This document shows, piece by piece, positions 1 through 7,659 of a stretch of DNA of 19,787 bases; position 1 is the stretch's first letter; every line of letters begins with the position of its first letter. The translations under genes and the position numbers were made by a program. This DNA is from Chrysochromulina parva (taxonomy: Eukaryota; Haptophyta; Prymnesiales; Chrysochromulinaceae), in the NCBI GenBank assembly GCA_002887195.1, contig PJAB01000853.1:1-19787 (forward strand), given 5' to 3'. A model generated the notes under the pieces. The model searched no databases, was not told the DNA's origin, and saw nothing but the letters and a program-made list of their open reading frames with translations.

Positions 1-506
1 CATGGCTCCACTCAACCACGAAACCCAAACACCTACGTCCCCACAGGGACGTTCCCCACAGACTAAGTACTCCTAGGGTCGATAGCTATAACATGTACAA
101 TTGTGATATGCCCCGTGACAAATCGACACTGACGTGAGACTGACGTCTAAAAGGCGTAGCCCGTACTAGGCGAGGGCGACCGACCCGGAGTCGTCCGTAC
201 TCGTACTCTCGTAGTTTCACTGGTTTCACACCCTCGACCCTCAGAGAAACTATTCGCCGGCCATTTCACACCAATGTTGATCAACTTGACCCAAGGGGAG
301 TGGTCTACTCTTTTTCATGTGTATAAGCTAGGGCCCAACCCTAACGCACCTGTTTGGGAATTGAATGCATTTCACATGTGTGTTGTCGCGTCTTTCGTGT
401 TAACGTTCACACGCAAAAGTCCACGAGAAAATCCAACGGCTCCGAGAGAGCGGCACACATCGACACCGCGTCTGTATAGGACTTGGTGCGTCCAGAACTC
501 TTCCTG
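1..506. other. Upstream non-coding stretch
   Basis: I see no convincing coding sequence here. It is less GC-rich than the genes that follow and should hold the promoter and 5' leader of the EF-hand gene starting at 507. The heptamer TTCACAC occurs at 225-231, 265-271 and 416-422. A 77-codon ATG frame at 274-507 shows no recognisable domain and is probably chance. Confidence 0.5.
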
Positions 507-1086
507 ATGAATATGTTCAAAGCGCTGCAATGGGACGCCGATGCTCCCAATAGGCGCGACTTGCTACCGCCAAAGCAGCCGGGGCCTGGGGTACCCGAGC
601 CTGTTGGGTTTCGCCGTCCACAGAAGCCGCTTTCCCAGAAGGAGAAAGGGAAAGCTCTAGCTGATAGTGTCGAGAAACTCGGCCAGCAGGTGCGAGATGC
701 CCTTTTCGCACGATCGACGCATAATCTTTCAGAGGAGCGAATTCTTAAAGCCGCATTTGTGAAGTTTGACAAGGACGCCAGCGGAAATGTGGATATTGAC
801 GAGTTCTGTCTGGCATTGGAGCACCTTGGTTTGCACGTTGAGGGCCTCGGTGCACCAGGCCTTGGTGGTATCCCGCGCCACGTTGTGGATGCAGTTTTCG
901 CAAGCATGGACGACGATGGGTGTGCCTGCATGAGCTCGAATTCTATTTCTCCTCTGTTGCCATGTCGCTGACGTGTGGCGTATGTGCGTGTGCGTCCTGC
1001 GATTCGACTTTGGAAGCTCTGGCACGATCGACTACGCGGAATTTGTGGCGCAGATGCAGACCAATGTGACGAACAGGCACTTTTAG
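507..1086 (+). CDS. EF-hand calcium-binding protein, two exons (507..919, 1017..1086)
   Basis: The spliced product is 160 residues. Two canonical EF-hand loops are visible: residues 88-99 (DKDASGNVDIDE) and 135-146 (DDDGSGTIDYAE). The second loop is complete only if a 97-base GT-AG intron (920-1016) is removed, which splits a Gly codon and restores the loop exactly; this strongly supports the splice. The N-terminal 75 residues are Pro- and Lys-rich with no domain I know, followed by a helical segment. The first in-frame ATG is at 507; another at 513 is possible. By family knowledge such pairs bind calcium and act as sensors, sometimes in cilia, but the partner here is unknown. The stop is TAG at 1084. 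It lies upstream of, and on the same strand as, the PP2C gene. Confidence 0.8.
920..1016 (+). other. Intron of the EF-hand gene (97 bases)
   Basis: GT at 920 and AG at 1015-1016. A CTGAC branch-point-like motif lies at 968-972. Without splicing, the second EF-hand loop breaks after DDDG and an unrelated tail runs to a stop at 971. Confidence 0.8.
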
Positions 1087-1417
1087 GGAGCCTATTACTC
1101 TGTCGTTTTACTTTTTGGTGTTATATGAGTAGAGAGACTGCGATTCACCTATCACCACCTGCTTCCCTGTCATGTTCCCTGTCGGCAGTGGGTCGTGTGC
1201 TGGCCGCCCGGCGGGGCCCCGGCGCCCGCCGGGCCGTAATGTTGCGGCTTTAGGGGCCCGGCCGGCGAATGGTGCGCCTCTGACGCCGGTGTTAGCACGC
1301 TGCTCCAGCGCGCTATGGTGACAAAACGCACCGCTCAAAACAGCGCGCGGTTCTCTTTTCATTCACACGGTCATTCACACACCTCAAGACATCATCTCAC
1401 ACACCAGAGGATTGGGC
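1087..1417. other. Intergenic region upstream of the PP2C gene
   Basis: This holds the 3' flank of the EF-hand gene and the promoter and leader of the PP2C gene. A GC-rich hairpin-forming inverted repeat lies at 1206-1234. Two copies of TTCACAC at 1362-1368 and 1374-1380 sit 38-56 bases before the PP2C ATG, as part of a 12-base direct repeat. I see no gene. Confidence 0.5.
1206..1234. repeat. GC-rich inverted repeat, 10-bp arms, 9-base loop
   Basis: GCCCGGCGGG at 1206-1215 pairs perfectly with CCCGCCGGGC at 1225-1234. It lies about 120 bases after the EF-hand stop codon and 180 bases before the PP2C start. It could form a strong hairpin in DNA or RNA; no function can be assigned. Confidence 0.6.
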
Positions 1418-3160
1418 ATGCAAGGAGGAAAACGCGGCGCCATCGAGTTGGAGGCCTGGCCGAGCGTGGTGGACGAGGCTCGGCGTGCATACAACGTCCC
1501 CTTGGCGCGCTCGGAGCACACAGCTGTCGATTCGCGCGGCGGCTCCCGTCTCTCAGAAGACGTCGGCCAGAAGACTGCGGCCTTTGTCAGGTGCTTCAGT
1601 CCTTCGATCGTCGTGACCGACTTACTCTCGCAAAAGGTGATTCTTGCGGACGCTTCGAGTTTTCAGAAGCGCTACCACACCGTGTTTGGTGAATCGGGAC
1701 CCAAGCTGGAGCTCGCCATACGTGCGCGCGTCGTGTTCCAGCCGAGAGGTGGCAGAATCGGCAAGTCGAGCAGCACGAACTCGCTCGTGCTCGACTACGA
1801 ACGGCACAGCTCTCTGGTGACGCCTGTCGGCCCGATGCTCGACGGCTCGCTCGGACTGCGCGGACCCCGGCGGCAGGACATGTGGGCGTTGTACGCGGTG
1901 CGCGGCGGCAGCATTGATGGCGTGTGGCTGTGCGCCGACTACTGCGATGCGGAAGCCTCGGGAGACAAGCTGCTCGAGCGACTGCGCGCGAGCACGGCCT
2001 GGGAGCGCTTCGCGCAGATAGTCGAGCGATACCTTGGCCGTGACTATTCGGAACTTTCGGCCGGGCAGCTCCACTCCTTCGAGGTCGGCAGCCACGAGCT
2101 TCAGGGGCGGCGGCCGACACAGGAGGATCAGCTTTCGCTTGAGAGAGTGCATGCGCCGCAGCTCGCACGGCCTGGCTCGAGCACCGCCCAATGGCTCGGC
2201 CTCTTCGACGGGCACGGCGGCGTGGCATGCGCCGCCTTTGCCGCCGCGCACCTGCACCAGAAGCTCCTCGCCTCGGATGCCTTCCGGCAGGGTGCGGTGT
2301 GCGAGGCACTCGAAGAGGCCTACCGAGAATGCGAAGCGTCCTGGCTGGCATCGGGTGAGTCGAACGCGGGCGCCTGCGCACTTACCGCGCTGCTCGCGGG
2401 CACGACGATGTACGTGGCGCACCTGGGCGACTCGCGCGCCGTGCTGAGCACGGGCGAGCACGGGGAGGCCGTGGCATTGACGATGGACCACAAGCCGGAC
2501 GAGGCGGGAGAGCGCGCGCGCATCGAGCGGGCGGGTGGCGCGGTCGTGCAAGGCGGCCGTTGCTGGCGCGTGACGCACGCGGCCTCCTCGCTCATGCTGG
2601 CGACCTCTCGATCCTTTGGCGACCGAAGCTTTAAAGAGAGTTGGCAAGGGGCAGCCGCTGCCAAGGCCCTCGACGCGGCTGCCGGTGCACACGCGGCCGC
2701 CGAGGCCGCGGCGGAGGCGGCGGCTGCGGCCGCGGACGAGGCGCTTAGCGCGAGATCGGCGAGCGAGGCCGAGGCCTCAAGCGGTCGAACGAGCGGAGCG
2801 CCAGAGGCAGTGGCTCAGGCGCTCGTGGCCGCCGACGCGGCGCACGCGGCGCACGTGGCGGCCACGGCGGCCAAAGCAGCTAAGATGGGCTTCGTCGAGG
2901 TGCTGCCGTTGCTCTCAGCGGAGCCCACAACGATGCAACGGCCGATTTCAACGGCCGACCGTTTCCTCATCCTCGCGTGCGACGGCGTGTGGGACGTGCT
3001 GAGCGGCCAGCAGGCGTGCGACTCGGTGCGTGCGGCACTCGAGGAATCAGAGGGTGACCCAAACGCTGCGGCGCGCAAGCTCGCTGGCGACGCGTACAAG
3101 GCCAATTCAGAGGACAACATCTCTGTCATCGTCTGCAAGCTCAGGCACGAGCTCGTCTGA
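1418..3160 (+). CDS. PP2C-family protein phosphatase with N-terminal NTF2/SnoaL-like domain
   Basis: The product is a 580-residue metal-dependent Ser/Thr phosphatase, apparently intronless. The PP2C motifs occur in order: RRPTQEDQ (231-238, acidic pair E236/D237), DGHGG (264-268), GACALTALL, LGDSRAV (D338 in the GD), SRSFGD (D402), ACDGVWDV (D522) and EDNISVIV (D566/N567). All expected metal-binding acidic residues are present, so I expect it to be active. An Ala-rich insert (about 407-489) separates SRSFGD from the next motif. Residues about 48-175 resemble an NTF2/SnoaL-like cone-fold domain (F-x-x-RYHTVF, LVLDYERHSS, ALYAVRGGSIDGVWL); this part is inference from pattern. The first in-frame ATG is at 1418. 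The substrate is unknown. No leader peptide is apparent, so a cytosolic or nuclear location is likely. It is convergent with the GNAT gene. Confidence 0.9.
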   Translation: MQGGKRGAIELEAWPSVVDEARRAYNVPLARSEHTAVDSRGGSRLSEDVGQKTAAFVRCFSPSIVVTDLLSQKVILADASSFQKRYHTVFGESGPKLELAIRARVVFQPRGGRIGKSSSTNSLVLDYERHSSLVTPVGPMLDGSLGLRGPRRQDMWALYAVRGGSIDGVWLCADYCDAEASGDKLLERLRASTAWERFAQIVERYLGRDYSELSAGQLHSFEVGSHELQGRRPTQEDQLSLERVHAPQLARPGSSTAQWLGLFDGHGGVACAAFAAAHLHQKLLASDAFRQGAVCEALEEAYRECEASWLASGESNAGACALTALLAGTTMYVAHLGDSRAVLSTGEHGEAVALTMDHKPDEAGERARIERAGGAVVQGGRCWRVTHAASSLMLATSRSFGDRSFKESWQGAAAAKALDAAAGAHAAAEAAAEAAAAAADEALSARSASEAEASSGRTSGAPEAVAQALVAADAAHAAHVAATAAKAAKMGFVEVLPLLSAEPTTMQRPISTADRFLILACDGVWDVLSGQQACDSVRAALEESEGDPNAAARKLAGDAYKANSEDNISVIVCKLRHELV

Positions 3161-3597
3161 GGCTCTGCCGCGTAGATTCATCCTGAGCGTATCGGCAGTG
3201 GCAGCGCTTCAACTGATGAGCCAACGCTGGTGTGCGGGCACCGGCGAGGCTACCCGCTTCGCACTACGCTATGGGCGGGTGCTGCGTATTGAAATGGTGC
3301 CGATGGGCCGCTTTTCCTTCTCTTTGCCCGGCCGACATCTCCGGGTGGTCGGTCGATGCGCTCGATGCGCGGATGTTCGCGTCTTGGTTCTTGGCGAATC
3401 CGCGGTCCGAGTAAAGTACTGTGTAAGGTATCTAAAAGGTGATAGGTTTCTCCGGTGTTGTCTGTACCGCTTTGCGCTTCCCTCATAGCTCATCCGTCGC
3501 GCCAATCTACGCAAGCGACCTCCGGACAATTCCGTTCTCGACCGACAAGCGTGGTCAACCACTTCCGTTCTCTCGAGAGCACCTCGGGACAGTTTAC
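3161..3597. other. Convergent intergenic region (PP2C / GNAT 3' ends)
   Basis: This separates two convergent genes and should contain both 3' ends. I see no AATAAA and no credible gene. The reading frames here extend from neighbouring genes in shadow frames. A locally AT-richer stretch at about 3410-3445 may hold RNA-processing signals. Confidence 0.4.
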
Positions 3598-4590
3598 TCA
3601 CCTGGCCTTTTTCATCTCGGCCGCCACCGCCGCCGGTCTTCTCAGCATCGTGAACGTGAGGAAGCTGTAACCGTCGACGGTCTCCTCCTTCCTGTGGACT
3701 ACTTCGAATCCAACCCGCTCGTAAAAGACGACATTGCGCTCCTCGTTCGTGCCTAAAAGCATGGGCCAGCCTGCCGCGTCCGCCTCTGCGAGCACTTGCC
3801 TCAGCGCTTGCGTGCCAATGCCACGGCCCTGATCCGCGGGATGGACCACCATCCTCTCGAGCATGCAGACGGGCTTCCCCAGCAGACCGTGCGCCACTCG
3901 CGCTGCCTCGAACTGATCCTCGGTCGAGTTCTTGATTGCTAGCAGGCGCCGGACAGTGCCCCATCCGAAGTACAAGGGCATGGCAGCCAAGCCGACTCGT
4001 AGCATCTCCCACAAGCTCACATTAGCCACTTCGGGTGTCACGAACATGAAGCAGCAGACGAGCCTGCCTTCGCGGAAGAGCGCTCGATTGCATCGGGTTC
4101 GAAGCCGCAGCTGGAAGTTGCGCTCGAAGATGTACCGAAGCAGCGCGTGACGGCTCGCCAGCGATGCATCGGTGCCGCATACGGCCACCCAAGCGTTGGA
4201 CCGCGTTGGTTCAGCAAACGCTGCTGCGGCCACGGCAGCAGCTTCGCGGATGCGCTCCGGGGGAAGGATGGTGAGCGTGTTTTCAGGCGGCGGCGCTCCT
4301 ATCGGCGCTCTGCGTGACAATCGTCTTCGCAGCAGGAGCATGATCGTGATAGCGACGGCTGCGAGAGCCACGCGACTTTCCTGCGTTTGGAGAGCCACAC
4401 TCGTTGCCTCGCTCAGCTGATCTAGTGGGCTCCCATTTCTGGACAAAGTGCCGAGAAACATTTTGCGTATCTGGCTCAAGAGAAGCATGCCACTGAGGAG
4501 CTTGAAAAGTAAGAGCATCTGCGTATCGAAAGTCATCCTTTTGGCGACTTCATAGCCTCGAGGGACTGCGTTGATAATGTTGGCCAACAT
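3598..4590 (-). CDS. Membrane-anchored GNAT-family N-acetyltransferase
   Basis: The product is 330 residues. The C-terminal part (about 105-315) is a GNAT domain with the acetyl-CoA-binding signature MLERMVVHPADQGRGIG (Q-x-x-G-x-G at 254-259) followed by YERVGFEVV (290-298), typical of motif B. Family members transfer acetyl from acetyl-CoA to an amine; the acceptor here cannot be told. Two hydrophobic segments precede the domain, about 25-48 (MLLLFKLLSGMLLLSQI) and about 74-89, ending in a run of Arg. They suggest anchoring with the catalytic domain beyond the second segment. Start is ATG at 4588-4590; a second Met at residue 19 is possible. Stop is TGA. It is divergent from the small gene at 4857. 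Confidence 0.8.
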   Translation of the reverse strand: MLANIINAVPRGYEVAKRMTFDTQMLLLFKLLSGMLLLSQIRKMFLGTLSRNGSPLDQLSEATSVALQTQESRVALAAVAITIMLLLRRRLSRRAPIGAPPPENTLTILPPERIREAAAVAAAAFAEPTRSNAWVAVCGTDASLASRHALLRYIFERNFQLRLRTRCNRALFREGRLVCCFMFVTPEVANVSLWEMLRVGLAAMPLYFGWGTVRRLLAIKNSTEDQFEAARVAHGLLGKPVCMLERMVVHPADQGRGIGTQALRQVLAEADAAGWPMLLGTNEERNVVFYERVGFEVVHRKEETVDGYSFLTFTMLRRPAAVAAEMKKAR

Positions 4591-4856
4591 GTGTTTTCAC
4601 GCGGTTCAGCGGGCGCAAAGAGCTCGTGCAACACCGGCCTGGTGCAAAATTTGCTTCGACGCGGGCCTTCGCGCATACACACAACACGTGAACGGCTCCA
4701 CTGTGAAAACAGCAACACAGCAGGACATTCACAGTCTCGACGGCATTGATACGAATCGCTCGCGAGTGTTAGGATGTAGCGAAGAGAGAAAGTGCCCTCC
4801 ACAACGCGATCGTCCGTTGAAGAAACTGCCAATAACTGCTCTTGGTCGCAGACACG
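4591..4856. promoter_or_regulatory. Putative bidirectional promoter, GNAT / unknown gene
   Basis: The 266-base gap separates two divergent starts. A CACGTG palindrome (E-box/G-box-like) lies at 4685-4690. No TATA element is clear. Promoter function is inferred from gene layout only. Confidence 0.4.
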
Positions 4857-5333
4857 ATGGTGCGCGCAAGCGGGCTGTCGTCGTTCCTCGAAGCGGGCAA
4901 CACGCAGCCCGGCGGTTTCTGCCGCGGCTTCATGGACAGCATGAAGCGGCCCGACACGCCTCGCGATAGCAGCACCAGCCCACGCCCACGCTTTGGGATG
5001 GCGACGCAACTCTCAAACGAGCAGCGACGGGGCGATGTCGTCACCAGAACGGGCGAGCGACACGTTGGTTTCAGCAGCATAGTAGCACCATGGCAGATCT
5101 CTGACAGCATGATGCACGTGCCGTGGGGTACTGTACTGCGCTCCCTGGACCCAGGCTCAACCAACATTCCTGAGCGTAGGGCCCCGACCCCGTACGTGGG
5201 TTCAATGGGCTCTGCGCGTGCGAACCCGTATTCTTCTGCGAAGAGCGGGCATCATATGTCAGGCACGCACATGAGGTACTCTGCGCTCTCCGCTAGGCAT
5301 GGAACGTTACCAGAGGCAAGCGTGGTAATGTGA
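4857..5333 (+). CDS. Small hypothetical protein (158 aa)
   Basis: I do not recognise a family. The frame opens with ATG at 4857 and is rich in Ser, Gly, Pro and Met with a single Cys (residue 22). It has no membrane segment or leader and looks largely disordered. Third codon positions favour G or C through most of the frame, as in the neighbouring genes, which argues it is coding. It is divergent from the GNAT gene and is followed by AATAAA at 5359-5364 and 5385-5390, consistent with transcription ending there. The antisense frame at 4769-5167 is less convincing. Confidence 0.55.
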   Translation: MVRASGLSSFLEAGNTQPGGFCRGFMDSMKRPDTPRDSSTSPRPRFGMATQLSNEQRRGDVVTRTGERHVGFSSIVAPWQISDSMMHVPWGTVLRSLDPGSTNIPERRAPTPYVGSMGSARANPYSSAKSGHHMSGTHMRYSALSARHGTLPEASVVM

Positions 5334-5358
5334 AGCCGTCATCGAAGGGCTTCCCGCA

Positions 5359-5390
5359 ATAAACGCGCAGTAGATAAACTTTTAAATAAA
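5359..5390 (+). terminator. Candidate poly(A) signals
   Basis: AATAAA occurs at 5359-5364 and 5385-5390, 26 and 52 bases after the stop of the 158-residue gene, in an unusually AT-rich patch. The hexamer matches the general eukaryotic signal; use of this signal in this organism is unproven. Confidence 0.4.
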
Positions 5391-5485
5391 CTTTTTACGT
5401 TGCTTCAGTGTGTGACAGCATTTCATTACAATATGGCGGTTATCAATCCTACTCCTGGACCGCTGGGTCGACGTTTCCTGGGTCG

Positions 5486-5517
5486 AAAAATGCATTTTTG
5501 ATTTTTCCAGGAAAAAT
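5486..5517. repeat. Two adjacent AT-rich perfect palindromes
   Basis: AAAAATGCATTTTT at 5486-5499 is a perfect 14-base palindrome. One base later ATTTTTCCAGGAAAAAT at 5501-5517 is an 8-base inverted repeat around a single A. Both stand out in GC-rich surroundings. Confidence 0.7.
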
Positions 5518-5839
5518 ATATTCGCAGGAATCGCGCGAACGAACGATGGTCGACGGCCTCAGGCTCAGCGCGCGCGGCGGAGAAATGGCGGGGGTCGGGG
5601 ACGGAGGCGGTGGCGGGTGGGAAAACAATGCAAGTCCGGGAAGGCGGGAATGCGCCGCCGCCGGCCCGACGCGCGACCGCGAGAACCCGGACGTTCAACG
5701 GTCCTAGAACATAGAAGCGGCCCGCACAGAAGGCGCAAGCGGTTTGAGTCGAGTCGACAGCCGAGCAGAACACGAGCGTGACGAGGGACACGTGCCGGTT
5801 GACGCGTATCTGTATCCCCATACCGCCTCGAATACCCCC

Positions 5840-5870
5840 GCCGGCGCCTAGCCGGCGCTTAGCCGGCGCC
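5840..5870. repeat. 11-bp GC-rich tandem repeat, about 2.8 copies
   Basis: The unit GCCGGCGCYTA starts at 5840, 5851 and 5862, the last copy being incomplete. Each unit contains the palindrome GCCGGC. Probably a minor slippage repeat. Confidence 0.6.
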
Positions 5871-6079
5871 GCTACAGCACGGTGCAGTGATCCCGCCGCA
5901 CAAGCCCCCCTCCCCTCCTCCGGTAGAGGGGGATGCTATGAGCTCCTCCGTGCCCTCCACCTATCGTAGGAGGTACGTGAAGTTGGAGCACACCCGACAC
6001 CGCTGCGCGAACGCGCTCGACGAGGCCTTGGCGAATGTGCTTTGTGCTTTGTGAAAAATGTATCCTGGAGCGCGGCGGC

Positions 6080-7543
6080 TCATGCCTTGACTAGCTCGAC
6101 AATGCCGTGCTTCTTCTTGCCCGACGAAATCTTGATCTCCGCAGAGCTCGCAAACGTCTCAGCGCTCACCACCATGAGCGGATCTTCGATCTTCTCGTCG
6201 TTGATGCGCGCGCCGCCACCGCTCATGAGACGCTTCACCTCGGACTTGCTCTTCGCGAAATCGAGCCTGAGAAACAGGTCGACAACCGTCAGCGAGCCCG
6301 AGGCGAGCTCCTCGCGGGTGATCTGCGCGCGTGGGAGCGAGCTCATGTCGACGGGCGCGGCATCCGCGCCGTTCTCGAAGAGCGACTTGGCCGTCGCACG
6401 GATCTCCTCGAGGCACTCGCGCCCATGGAGCATCGAGGTGGCCTCGTCGGCAAGCTTAGCTTTGGCCTCATTGATCGATGCGCCGGGGAGGCGCTCGAGC
6501 GCCTCGATCTCGTCGCGCGGCAGCTCGGTGAAGATACGCAGGAAGCGGCCCACGTCCGCGTCGGCCGTATTGCGCCAGAACTGCCAGTAGTCAAACGGGG
6601 AGAGTTGCTCCGCATTGAGCCAAACCGCTCCACTCGCCGTCTTGCCCATCTTTTTGCCGTCCGCTGTCGCGAGAAGCGGCGAGGTGAGGCCATAGAGTGA
6701 GGTGCCGTCGACGCGCCGGCCGAGCTCGACGCCGTTGATAATGTTGCCCCACTGGTCCGAGCCGCCGAACTGCAGCGTCGCCTTGTGCCGTCGCGAGAGC
6801 TCGAGAAAGTCGTACGCTTGCAAGATCATGTAGTTGAACTCGAGGAACGAAAAGGGCGACTCGCGGCTGAGCCTCTGCTTGACGGATTCGAAGGAGAGCA
6901 TGCGGTTGATGGTGAAATGGCGGCCGTAGTCGCGCAGGAACTCGAGGTATTTGAGCTCCGCGAGCCAGTCATCGTTGTTCACGAGCACCGCGTCCGTTGG
7001 CCCGTCACCAAAGGTGAGGAAGCGGGAGAAGACCGCGGAGATGCCTGCGATGTTCTTCGCGATCGTCTCCTCGTCAAGCAGCTGGCGCGAGGCGTCCTTG
7101 CCGGTTGGGTCACCCACCTTGGTCGTGCCACCGCCGACGAGCACGATCGGCTTGTGGCCGCATTGCTGGAAGTGTCGCAGCAGCATGATCTGCAGCAGGC
7201 TGCCGACGTGCAGGCTCGGCGCGGTCGCGTCGAACCCGAGGTAGGCGACAACGGTGCCCTCGGTGAGTTTGGTGTCGATCTCATCGAGATTGGTAGCCTG
7301 AGCGAGGTAGCCGCGCCATTGCATCCGCTGCAGGAACTCGGACTTGAGTTTTGCATTCTCTACGTCAATATCCTCGACGCCTTCCTCCTTCACAGTTGGT
7401 GTCACGACGCTCATGCGCACGCCGCGCGCCGTGCTGCAGATGGCGGGCCGATGCTGCGCGAGCGCCGGCACGAGCCGTGCACCACGGAACGCGCCGCGTG
7501 ACGAGGCCAGCAGCATCGTCCACGCGAGCAAGCGCACACGCAT
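6080..7543 (-). CDS. Bacterial-type tyrosyl-tRNA synthetase, probably organellar
   Basis: The 487-residue protein activates tyrosine and charges tRNA-Tyr. Class I signatures are clear: YLGFDATAPSLHVGS (HIGH-like HVGS at 112-115), YMILQAYDF (238-246) and GGSDQWGNI (260-268) of the tyrosine pocket, and KMGKT (298-302) as the KMSKS loop. Residues about 415-475 form the S4 RNA-binding domain found in bacterial and organellar TyrRS. Residues 1-45 form a leader: a hydrophobic stretch, then SSRGAF and an Arg-rich, acid-free segment, suggesting signal plus transit peptide for a complex plastid, with mitochondrial sharing possible. Start is ATG at 7541-7543. An upstream in-frame GTG is unlikely in a eukaryote. 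Met44 could give a leaderless form. It is divergent from the DUF218-like gene. Confidence 0.93.
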   Translation of the reverse strand: MRVRLLAWTMLLASSRGAFRGARLVPALAQHRPAICSTARGVRMSVVTPTVKEEGVEDIDVENAKLKSEFLQRMQWRGYLAQATNLDEIDTKLTEGTVVAYLGFDATAPSLHVGSLLQIMLLRHFQQCGHKPIVLVGGGTTKVGDPTGKDASRQLLDEETIAKNIAGISAVFSRFLTFGDGPTDAVLVNNDDWLAELKYLEFLRDYGRHFTINRMLSFESVKQRLSRESPFSFLEFNYMILQAYDFLELSRRHKATLQFGGSDQWGNIINGVELGRRVDGTSLYGLTSPLLATADGKKMGKTASGAVWLNAEQLSPFDYWQFWRNTADADVGRFLRIFTELPRDEIEALERLPGASINEAKAKLADEATSMLHGRECLEEIRATAKSLFENGADAAPVDMSSLPRAQITREELASGSLTVVDLFLRLDFAKSKSEVKRLMSGGGARINDEKIEDPLMVVSAETFASSAEIKISSGKKKHGIVELVKA

Positions 7544-7659
7544 GAAGATCGCGATCCTGATCTGCGTGAAGGCTGTGAACACCACGAGAACACCTTCGCA
7601 GGATAAGGTGTCTGATATTCACACCAAAGCGTCGGCATCTTGTTCCCGAAAAAACTCCC
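7544..7659. promoter_or_regulatory. Putative bidirectional promoter, TyrRS / DUF218-like gene
   Basis: Only 116 bases separate two divergent ATGs, so transcripts of both genes must start here or inside the other gene. TTCACAC lies at 7618-7624. The assignment rests on layout. Confidence 0.5.

Larger units (their letters stand above)
5391..6079. other. Long intergenic region before the TyrRS 3' end
   Basis: I see no gene with recognisable content; small frames on both strands lack domains. It holds a direct repeat CTGGGTCGA (5463-5471 and 5478-5486), two AT-rich palindromes (5486-5517), a short 11-base tandem repeat (5840-5870) and a CCCCCTC/GAGGGGG hairpin possibility around 5905-5935. It lies between convergent gene ends, so promoter content is not required. 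Confidence 0.4.

Noticed and set aside
1622..2692. Long minus-strand frames opposite the PP2C gene
   Set aside because: They are antisense shadows, rich in Arg and Ala, with no domain; the plus strand has every PP2C motif.
5408..5821. Small frames on both strands in the gap before TyrRS
   Set aside because: Low-complexity Arg/Gly/Pro translations crossing palindromes and repeats, with no domain and no matching frame use on neighbouring genes.
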